A program made the position numbers and the translations under genes. Of a stretch of 64,000 nt of DNA, positions 58,301 through 64,000 are shown in pieces. Source of the stretch: Patiria pectinifera (taxonomy: Eukaryota > Echinodermata > Asteroidea > Valvatida > Asterinidae); the NCBI GenBank assembly GCA_029964075.1, contig CM057138.1, positions 9,418,932 to 9,482,931 of the forward strand, written 5' to 3'. The notes under the pieces are model-generated. The model was not told the DNA's origin, did no database searches, and saw only the letters and a program-made list of their open reading frames with translations. Within the stretch, counting starts at the first letter, position 1; every line of letters starts with the position of its first letter.

Positions 58301-61300
58301 TTTTCATAGCCGTAAGATATATCGCTACACTTTATAAACATTTACGAGGCTAACAATGATATAAAGTGTTACATTTGTCGATCTTAGTTTAACAACATGT
58401 TCCAGAACACTCCGTATGTATAGAACTTTAGTTCTCTATGTATGAAAACTCTCTAACTCCCGGACGTGCGACGAGCCGAAAGCGGTTGGTCGAAGAATTT
58501 GCTGAACTCGCACCAAAGACACTGTAGGTTGTTGCCCATTCAGATGGTCTTACATTCTTTGTTTCATACGCGTGTGAACTATAGTGCCTCGCGGTTTGTG
58601 CAGCATGGAGCTCTTGAGAGTGGCGTCATCTACTGCTTGCATGCTAAACATACCTAATCGCGGCCACGTGCAAAGAAGTGAAACCAGATTCGGTACCATA
58701 TCCACAATCGAAACCAACTCCAGTGTATCACAAACATTTCAGTGAAAATGTCATCAAGAAGATATTGAACTTCAGAAAGATCAATTTGAAGAGTGGATGG
58801 TCGGTTTGGTCAATTCGGGCGATTCACAATGCAGTGCGCCACCAAGAGTTTGCCACGGAGAGTTCATTTTCCCTAGTGCATTGTGGGAGATGGTCGACAA
58901 AGTCACAGCGCGGGGCATTTGAAATTGTTAGTTTTTCCGGTCAGAAAGTTCGTAAGCGTATGATTCGAGAATATGCTTGAACTTTTCTTTTCTTTTTAAC
59001 AAAATGGAGTTTTTTGTTAGGCGTCAGAATGCTATGTCCTAATCTATAACATATTAGCTCAAGTTGTCTAGTAACACCTATTCAAATGGACCATGCTTTG
59101 TCGACCGTAAACTTGAAAAATGGACTCTCCATGGCAAACTCCTAGTGGCGCACTGCATTGTGAATTGCCTGAATTAAATTTCATTCATGGTCTCTATTTC
59201 TTAAAGAAAATTGGGGCGACGAAGGCGAGGAGAAGCAAATAGATTTCATCCGATACTCAGTCAACGGAAATGCAATTCCAGGCAGCCACAAAGCTCGAAT
59301 GAGTCTCGTGGGTAAGAACATCATTCTAGTAATTGCACCCAACCAACACTCATCACCTGCACCCACAACATTCTTTCTCTGCATTTCCCCAAGACACGGT
59401 GTGTAATACTACATAATCAAAAAGAAATCCAAGTGATGTGAGTAAAACGTGCTTCGTTACTTGAACACGGAATTTTTTATATAGGCCATGCAATCTTTGC
59501 ATTTCAAGCTTTCAATTGCTGCTAGCTTCAAAGTTACACGGCTGGTAGTGGGAATTTGCAACCAACTTTCCCAAAGGGAGTTGGGTTATTTTCAAGGAAC
59601 TGCTACGCACAGAAATACTTATTTTGTCCAAAACTAGTCATGTTTAAAAGGCTAGGATTTCATGCGATTGTTCTTGCGTCTGACAATTGATATTTTGATT
59701 ACAGCGGGCCTACATTTGATAAGCAAACAATTCTGCTCAGCAGCCCATAGGCCCAGTTAATAAAATGTCTACTCGGGGGCGGATCCAGGAATTTTTGCAG
59801 GGGGTGGGGTTTCATCAGCTAAAAATTCTGAAAATGTAGACAAGTTTTTCTCCAGACACTTGGCCTTCGTAAAATCATAAACTTGGAGGGGGGGGCGGGG
59901 GGGGGGCTGGTACCATATTTCCATTGGGGGAGCTGTTCAAGTTTGACGATTATTAACACTATATTACAGAATGGTGTACAAATACCCCTTATCTATCTAA
60001 AGCTGCCTCTGTCGGTATTTTGAACAGGCGGACATTATACAAGTATAATTTTTTTCGGGTGTCCGGGGGAGGGGATTGTATTATTTTGTAGGCATTTCTA
60101 TGGAAAAAAAATTACAGAGCTGGGGGGTTTGTACCCCCAAGGCCCCCCCCCCCTCCGGATCCGCGCCAGCTACTATACATGTATCACTTTGTAGGCAATG
60201 TGCTGGGAAGCGTCATCGACACAGTAATTGGAGGCCTTGATAAGCTGTTGAGAATCCCCGGAGGTTGCGGGGAGCAAACCATGCTGGGTTTGGCACCGAA
60301 TGTCTACGTCTACACATATCTCAAGCACACTGATCAGTTCACGGCTGCCTTAGAGACCTCTTCAGAGCGGTACGTCTTTAATGGTGAGTATGCTCCATTC
60401 GTCGTTAACTGGCAAAATACAATATGTTTATATGAACATGTTGCGTTATATGATGAGACAGTTTTTTTTTAGGCGGTAAGGCTGTATTGTTCTTCGTTTC
60501 AGGCGTCAAACGTGAGCTGACGTTCCGTAAGAATGATGGATCGTATGCTGCATTTACGAGCCGGCCAAGCAGCACATGGTGAGTCCAGTTGTAAAGCTAT
60601 TTTAAATTAGAACATCTTTTTTACATTACGAGGGTAAGCATGAGTTCAGTTTTCCTCTTGGAAACTCCTCATTTGCGTGTCAGTGATTTGCCGGTTGGTT
60701 ACTGAAGCAGTTTTTAGTTCAGTTTCTGTCAGGGTCCTGCCTGGCTGCTGTCTTGGCAGAAAATTACAAATCGTTTAAAATGAAGCACAACAGCTGAAAG
60801 ATATATCATGATGTCATGATATAGCATGAATTCGCGAATATTTCAGGAGACACTGCACCGCTGTGATATTAGATTTTAAGTTTGGTTTATCCAATCCTGA
60901 TAAACCTGTGTCAACTAAAATAATATCCCTTTCAACAAGCGTTGAGTAGGGCTGAACCCAACCTCGTCCCCAGTGCTATACTTTATTTCCAACCTCCTTT
61001 CCAATAGTAAGCCCTGGATATGAAACTTTCTTCCTGTATCCTGATTTGATGGATTTATATCATGTACTTGGTGTTGTTATTTCCAACGTGCATTACGTGT
61101 TTTCACGATCATTGTAATTATACGTCCACGCATTCTAAAAAATACTCCAATCTTTTCCAATTTGCTCATATTAACATAAAATGTGATACTGCATATTGTC
61201 GGGATAAGATGGTAACATTTTAACTTCAAAAATAATCGTGTTTTCGTATTACTCTGGGCGCAACAAATTGATTCTGTGTTTACCCCAGGCACCGTATACA

Positions 61301-61855
61301 TAAACATACGCTAATGTAACGCACATGCAGGAACCAGACTATTCCTCATTTGCATTCATGTTAAAAATTGTGCACGTATGCAAATGCTGGAATACTAGGT
61401 TGAGAGAGCAGGTAATACTGCTCGAAACCCTGGGGACGAGATTGGGCCGATCAAAACTATTCTGAAGATTTGAATTAACTACATAAAAACAGCGAAATCC
61501 TGTCCAAAACCAACTTCAGATGAATCAGCATGATTCGTTCCTAGTACGTTTTTGTTCAGCATCACTCCAAAATGCCTGTCTTAAACGGGTGTTATCTTCA
61601 GTCAAAGTCAGATTTGTGTTTTTATTTCGTTCACTCTCACTGTCCGGTTTACTAATATGCTTTTTTTTCGTTTCTGTTTTTGTGGGAGGAAGGTTGACGG
61701 CTTTTGTCGCGAAGATATTCTGTAAGGCTAAGGACTTTGCCTTTGTTGATGACTCCAATATATGCAAGGCAATGGAATGGCTTATAACTCGGACACAGAG
61801 CCAAGACGATGGTTCGTTCACAGAACATAATGCGGTTATCCACAAAGAAATGTCG
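45062..61855 (+). CDS. Complement C3/C4/C5-like gene, 3' partial (twelve exons visible)
   Basis: Thioester complement proteins are secreted, cut into chains, and attach covalently to targets through a Cys-Gln thioester. Exons seen: 45062-45235, 48492-48566, 50369-50423, 50922-50990, 53021-53306, 55900-56152, 57562-57777, 58200-58311, 59207-59311, 60195-60383, 60503-60578 and 61693-61855. Every junction is phase-compatible. They cover MG6, the RRARR beta/alpha cleavage site, anaphylatoxin, MG7/CUB-side segments and the first part of the thioester domain. An anaphylatoxin domain preceded by a tetrabasic-like site and a His in the VIH motif separate it from alpha-2-macroglobulins. The N-terminal MG1-MG5 exons and the C-terminal rest (TED end, MG8, C345C) are not in the window. 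Confidence 0.95.
45868..46882. repeat. TGACGTCA-rich repeat block with terminal hairpin
   Basis: ATACCAAGTTTCAACCCAAT and CAGTTCTSTAGATATAGGAC phrases, each followed by GATGACGTCATCATGACGTC, recur about every 128 bases between 46040 and 46700. The block ends in the hairpin GGCTTTTCCGC-ACTAT-GCGGAAAAGCC (46855-46881) and starts near another GGCTTTTCCGC word (45890). One related unit lies next to the inverted Helitron end at 41340-41460. It may be an unrecognised Helitron or foldback element in C3 intron a. Confidence 0.6.
47765..48093. mobile_element. hAT-like MITE, inverted orientation
   Basis: Between CAAAGGGTGGATCCGGGGGA and TGTGTTCTGAATCCGCCCTT lies the reverse complement of the family block (TGCCTCAGATCGCAC, AGAGCATCTAGAA, GACCCACTTTTTGGGGGACC). 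Confidence 0.7.
48492..48566 (+). CDS. C3-like exon b: GC-x-PG-x-G microexon
   Basis: 25 codons, VFKRMAGYDLGCGPGGG then QTSATIFK, between TTTTTTCGCAG and GTACGG, phase 0 at both ends. It matches the DIGCTPGSG-like segment that follows LTQ-K in C3. Confidence 0.9.
48808..49490. mobile_element. Tc1/mariner-type non-autonomous element
   Basis: The ends CAGCGTGTGTCAATAAAAAC and GTTTTTATTGACACACGCTG are exact inverted repeats (about 28 bases with GCAGGAT), flanked by TA on both sides. 683 bases, no transposase. Located in C3 intron b. Confidence 0.85.
49570..50200. mobile_element. Foldback element, arms about 240 bases
   Basis: GTTAGCTACATTTTGATACC..GTTTGCTACC.. on the left pairs with GGTAGCAAAC..GGTATCAAAATGTAGCTAAC on the right, and similarity runs out to ATATAT..CATTGTAGGGG/CCCCTCCAATG. 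The arms are imperfect. In C3 intron b. Confidence 0.75.
50369..50423 (+). CDS. C3-like exon c
   Basis: SAGVTVMTNAQLDVPHRE plus one base, between ACTCCCCTCAG and GTGTAA. Corresponds to the DAGLTF-like segment before the chain junction. Phase 0 in, phase 1 out. Confidence 0.85.
50922..50990 (+). CDS. C3-like exon d: beta/alpha chain processing site
   Basis: ALGCPEPVRRARRSVNDTEK then EQI, ending at GTAAGA. RRARR is a furin-type site at the place where C3 has its tetra-arginine linker, preceded by the Cys-Pro pair typical of the beta-chain end and followed by the start of the anaphylatoxin (SV..TEK). Phase 1 in and out. Confidence 0.9.
51405..51548. repeat. Long imperfect hairpin
   Basis: AAGATGGAATTTGCATCAAG..ATTCAATATCGCCCTCCACCGAA faces TTCGGTGAAGGGCAAAACCGAATATTGAAT..GCAAATTCCATCTT, centred near 51477; probably a MITE. 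A related word (CAGTGAAGGGCAAAACC) recurs at 51654. The arms are given only in part here. Confidence 0.7.
51917..51972. repeat. Imperfect palindrome beside the foldback satellite
   Basis: GAAAATATGTCCCATCA and TGATGGGACGTATTTTC frame a 22-base loop. The word GTATTTTC also follows the satellite at 52728. Confidence 0.7.
51983..52722. repeat. Foldback satellite of TTCGGACTATCG units
   Basis: Left half (51983-52325): repeated GGTTCGATAGTCCGAA words with TTGACAATAA spacers, about 26-33 bases apart. Right half (52340-52722): the reverse complement, TTCGGACTATCGAACCTT. The two halves could pair along about 350 bases. In C3 intron d. Confidence 0.85.
53021..53306 (+). CDS. C3-like exon e: anaphylatoxin domain and alpha-chain start
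   Basis: After TGTATGTTTCAG the frame reads REYCEKGLRRLSGSVQLTCA, KRARLMAGRKG, VAFFDCCRVLE and, further on, LVRSNFPESWLF (the SEFPESWLW motif of the C3 alpha chain). Only four of the six usual anaphylatoxin cysteines are present: the first of the CC pair is Tyr and the fifth-helix Cys seven residues before the last CC is Glu. No LGxAR end is seen; SDRGR is the likeliest Arg terminus. Donor GTAAGC, phase 2. Confidence 0.9.
53912..54036. repeat. CAAGGC satellite, array 1
   Basis: AAGGCCAAGGCCAAGGCTTTGACCCTC-type units of 6 and about 30 bases. Array 2 is in the same orientation at 55008-55120. Confidence 0.85.
54100..54415. mobile_element. hAT-like MITE with perfect target duplication
   Basis: It starts CAAGGGCGGATCCAGAACAC and ends CCTGAACCGCCCTT, flanked by the 9-base direct repeat ATCATCACG (54091-54099 and 54416-54424). 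The GGGCGGATCC end is typical of hAT MITEs, whose duplications are usually eight bases. Best-preserved copy of the family in the window. Confidence 0.85.
55008..55120. repeat. CAAGGC satellite, array 2
   Basis: Same units as 53912-54036, then CCAGCCTTAAGGCAGCCTTAAGGCC. Confidence 0.8.
55259..55341. repeat. (TA)n microsatellite
   Basis: About 41 uninterrupted TA dinucleotides. Long ORFs reading IYIYIY across it are artefacts. Confidence 0.98.
55900..56152 (+). CDS. C3-like exon f: alpha-chain MG7 side
   Basis: PDSVTTWVIEAVGVHMREVH then EMCVAEPIKLEVRPPFFLD, IGMPYSVQRFEQIEIVASVF and NYGDDELE. This is the (L/K)DSITTWE..CVA.P..V...FFIDL.LPYSV.R.EQ.E run of the C3 family. The acceptor is ATCCATAG (phase 2). 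The donor is GAG|GCAAGC, a GC donor, phase 0, and the next exon begins in phase 0 with VTVYL. Confidence 0.9.
56177..56393. repeat. Two-copy tandem repeat beside the GC donor
   Basis: CCTTTTGAGAGAGATAGAAA..TTCAGAGTTGCGCCAAAACA occurs twice, about 108 bases apart. Confidence 0.85.
57562..57777 (+). CDS. C3-like exon g
   Basis: VTVYLRGKEGLCSIAQPGEY, ITIQVEAKKPASVKFVIVPL, EIVAVDASGQHRDAIEKDL, ending VR at GTGAGT. Matches the V.VEL....CS......TI....S..VP.VIVPL block of the C3 MG7/CUB boundary. Phase 0 at both ends; the acceptor is ACATGTAG. Confidence 0.9.
58200..58311 (+). CDS. C3-like exon h
   Basis: PEGYEKKISVPVTLDPANYR and a Gly/Asp-rich end, FYFHS, then a split codon. The VVPEG....TV....LDP run is the C3 CUB-segment motif. 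Phase 0 in, phase 1 out (GTAAGA). Confidence 0.9.
58818..59173. mobile_element. Inverted pair of MITE-like sequences
   Basis: 58818-58885 (GATTCACAATGCAGTGCGCC..AGAGTTTGCCACGGAGAGTT) is the inverse of 59100-59170. A third relative lies in the P-element intron at 26935-27030. Confidence 0.65.
59207..59311 (+). CDS. C3-like exon i
   Basis: NWGDEGEEKQIDFIRYSVNG and NAIPGSHKARMSLV, phase 1 at both ends. Acceptor TTCTTAAAG, donor GTAAGA. It occupies the CUB segment just before the thioester domain and is the least conserved exon here. Confidence 0.8.
59774..60168. mobile_element. hAT-like MITE (second family)
   Basis: GGGGGCGGATCCAGGAATTT at the left and CTCCGGATCCGCGCC at the right are inverted ends around G-rich filler. 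It ends only 27 bases before the thioester exon. Confidence 0.65.
60195..60383 (+). CDS. C3-like exon j: thioester exon
   Basis: IDTVIGGLDKLLRIPGGCGE then QTMLGLAPNVYVYTYLKHT. GCGEQ is the thioester (Cys and Gln form the bond). Phase 1 at both ends, acceptor TTTGTAG, donor GTGAGT. The ...L..L...P.GCGEQ.M....P run is diagnostic for active thioester proteins. Confidence 0.97.
60503..60578 (+). CDS. C3-like exon k
   Basis: GVKRELTFRKNDGSYAAF then TSRPSSTW, corresponding to G....L.FR...S.AAF..R..STW in the thioester domain. The Trp codon is split by the intron (TG|G). Confidence 0.95.
61693..61855 (+). CDS. C3-like exon l: thioester domain with catalytic His
   Basis: LTAFVAKIFCKAKDFAFVDD, ICKAMEWLITRTQSQDDGSF and TEHNAVIHKEMS, donor GTGAGT, phase 0. 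The VIH..M His aligns with the residue that gives C3 and C4B hydroxyl-directed reactivity. Confidence 0.95.
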
Positions 61856-62159
61856 GTGAGTAGAAAATTACTCTCAAAAAGTCTCTGTTTTGGATTAGAC
61901 TGATGACCCTTCTCATTGACTGAATCTCATTTGCGAAAATGGATTTCTCATTTCCACCATGTTACCACCACCGCTTATTCTCAAATATTTAAGTCACTCT
62001 GAATCAGTTAACCGTACTAGGGTAATGACAGAAGCCTCCTCGTTGCAATCCCTGGAAACGACGCCACGGTGCTTTTTGTAACGCGTCGGGCGACTGATTC
62101 TGTCAACATGTTAGACGACGATAATTGTCAAGAGCGAGCTACAGCTTAGACAAAGGAAG

Positions 62160-63870
62160 ACAGACGGCGGAGGAGACCCCACATCCCTAGATTGACCACA
62201 ATCGCGGATGGATCTTTGTCAAGACAGGCCCTCTCCGTCTTGTCATGGAACAGTGAAGGCATATCCGGTGCCAAGGCAACGTTAATTGGAGCGATAGTTT
62301 CTGAAGGAAAGTGGGATGTTCTGTGTCTACAGGAAACCCACCATACCAGGCATGCTACTTGTAGCAGAACGCAAACATGAGAAACATGGAAGTGCTGTCT
62401 ACATCAGCCCAGACCTTAAAGGGAAAATACAACATTTGCAAACATCAAAAAATAAAACTACCAAATCATTTTGAAATACCTTGCTGGACTGTTAGTGAAT
62501 GACAGTGTAAAGCATCCTGTAAAATCATGGCACCTGGTATACTGTCATTTTCAAGAAAAGTGGTATTTTTGTATCAATTTCCAACGCTGATCGGCCGACC
62601 AGCGTTGGAAAAAACTGGCTTTTTTTTCAAATACTGGCCCCAGTTGACCATCGCACTTGTTTGCAATCGATCACACACCTATGAACGGGTACAAGCCAGC
62701 TAGACTGGTTCCCTGACCTAACAATTCCCCAATATATGTAAACTGCTCTGTTTCTTCTTAAATGGAGTCAGGGAGCCAGACTACAGGAAAATGATTGTTT
62801 TTCTTCGTTTTTATAGCATTTTCGAACCCAAAACCTAAAAAAAGTCAGTGTAACTATATTTGCTATATATTTCCAACCCCCCAATTCCATCCATTTCTGA
62901 AAATAACAGCAAAAGCAAATGATGTATATTCCCTTTAATCCTGAGCTAAAAAGTAAGCACCGGTCCCTATGTCTCTGACGATGAAGGTATTGAGACCATC
63001 ACAATCAGCTTTACACCAGTGGCCATGAGTATATAAGTCACCACAAACGCCACTGCATTTGCCATCCCCAATGCAAGTCTCATCTGCTGCATCCCACATC
63101 TGGATTGGTGTTTTCAACTGACATCACACCCAATGGGGCTACAATGAAAGCAACGATGGTGGTGAGGCAGCTTGCATGTGGGCGGAAACCTGCGAACTGA
63201 AGCTGCTTCATGATGCAAAACTTCCAAAATCCTTCAACAGCTGCAGATGGAAGAAAAGCAACAACCTTTACAAGAAATGTCACCAACTGCCACAAAACGA
63301 TTGAACAACCAATCCCAAGCTCTCAGCATCGACCAATCGGAATCCACGTCACAGCCGCAGTTACTCCAAAACGCCCTCCCGTATTTCAACGGCGATATAA
63401 TTTCAGAAAGGCAGACTGGGAATCTTTTGCCAGGTCTACTGATGAACTTGTGCAGGGAATAGAAAGCTCTCCACACAACTACAACCAATTTGTCGATGCA
63501 ACCCACACAGCAGCACGCAAGACCATTCCGCGGGGCTGCTGAATTACTCTCTACCTGTGAAGAACTGTATGATGAAGTCCCTTTCGCTGACAATACAGCT
63601 GAGATTGGGAACAGGTCACAGACGCGCTCAATGTGGCAAAACGCAGACAATGGCCGGAGCTGATAGAAACAACAGACGTACGACACAGCAGTAGGAAGGC
63701 ATGGGCCACGCTGCGACGCCTCAGTAATGACCCTACCCAAAGTAAACCACGAGGTTACGTCACTGCTAACCAGGCTGCTCACCAACTGTTGCTAAACGGC
63801 AAGAGCAGTGGTAAGAGACCCCCACCCTCAAAGGCTGCTGGCGACAACAACCGAAGCAACAGATGTTAAA
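62160..63870 (+). pseudogene. LINE endonuclease-to-linker region, split by a MITE
   Basis: LSRQALSVLSWNSEGIS and WDVLCLQETHH (62220-62345) are the start of an APE-type endonuclease. After the MITE come DDEGIETITI, then in other frames ACMWAETCELKLLHDAKLPK, SFNSCRWKK, QHRPIGI, YNFRKADWESFARSTDELV, ARKTIPRGC and RHSSRKAWATLRRLSNDP. This is the part of ORF2 upstream of the reverse transcriptase seen at 21.7-23.1 kb. Several frameshifts. It lies in the C3 intron after exon l. Confidence 0.8.
62420..62934. mobile_element. TTAA MITE, copy d
   Basis: Same 515-base element as 32250-32765, flanked by TTAA at 62416-62419 and 62935-62938, inserted in the LINE endonuclease. It is complete and single, outside the tandem array. 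Confidence 0.9.
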
Positions 63871-64000
63871 ATCAACCAGTCTACTTCATTCACTTACCCA
63901 AATAGCTACTACATATGCATATTTATTCAGCCGACAGGCTCAAACGCTAAAAGATTTAATCAACCACCGAGCGCCCTCTCGGGGCCTACCCATTATGCTA

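Noticed and set aside
58678..58980. A 100-codon plus frame between C3 exons h and i
   Set aside because: It overlaps the inverted MITE pair, does not join either exon in phase and has no C3 similarity.
62935..63117. A 60-codon minus frame with six cysteines
   Set aside because: It lies antisense to the LINE endonuclease remnant (DDEGIETITI on the plus strand), so it is most likely a shadow.

Overview
This is a repeat-rich, intron-containing metazoan nuclear window. It is most likely from a marine invertebrate, probably a deuterostome such as an echinoderm, hemichordate or cephalochordate; the phylum cannot be fixed from the sequence. The evidence is a complement C3-like gene with classic GT-AG introns, a THAP/P-element transposon of the vertebrate THAP9 type, Helitrons, hAT/TTAA/mariner-type MITEs, tRNA-like SINEs and non-LTR retrotransposon debris. 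There are no operons. One 500-base run of N (44489-44988) splits the window.

Layout. 0.3-2.1 kb and 37.6-41.2 kb are two direct copies of a duplicated segment. Each carries, on the minus strand, a TATA box, a 5' leader and a first coding exon that encodes a complete signal peptide and ends in a GTAAGT donor. They look like the 5' ends of two paralogous secreted-protein genes. 4.1-12.1 kb is a nested palindromic composite of long-inverted-repeat elements, including a 4.2-kb element made largely of ACGTC-rich degenerate tandem repeats. 12.6-14.9 kb is a Helitron with both ends intact and a 667-bp long-TIR DNA element nested inside it. 18.4-21.5 kb (minus) is a broken copy of a large uncharacterised invertebrate protein family, flanked by LINE reverse-transcriptase remains at 21.7-23.1 kb. 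The same pair recurs inverted at 41.5-44.5 kb and runs into the N gap.

24537-30654 is an almost complete P-superfamily transposon. It has 31-bp perfect terminal inverted repeats, a 7-bp target duplication and a four-exon THAP-domain transposase disabled only by three apparent one-base deletions. It sits in the first member of a tandem array (24.4-36.3 kb, period about 2.02 kb) whose unit contains a TTAA-flanked MITE and a tRNA-like SINE. A second array member carries another insertion (34202-35377). Uninterrupted array members in the same window act as empty-site controls.

45.0-61.9 kb (plus) is the 3' part of a complement C3/C4/C5-type gene: twelve exons whose phases join without conflict. 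They run from the macroglobulin-6 region through the beta/alpha processing site, the anaphylatoxin domain, the alpha-chain region and the thioester domain (GCGEQ, with the catalytic-type His). The N-terminal beta-chain exons are not visible upstream, and the C-terminal exons lie beyond the window. Its introns are filled with foldback elements, MITEs, satellites and a LINE (62.2-63.9 kb) that is itself split by a TTAA MITE.

Most conventional gene content is therefore one C3-like gene, one transposase gene and two small first exons. The rest is mobile or repetitive DNA.
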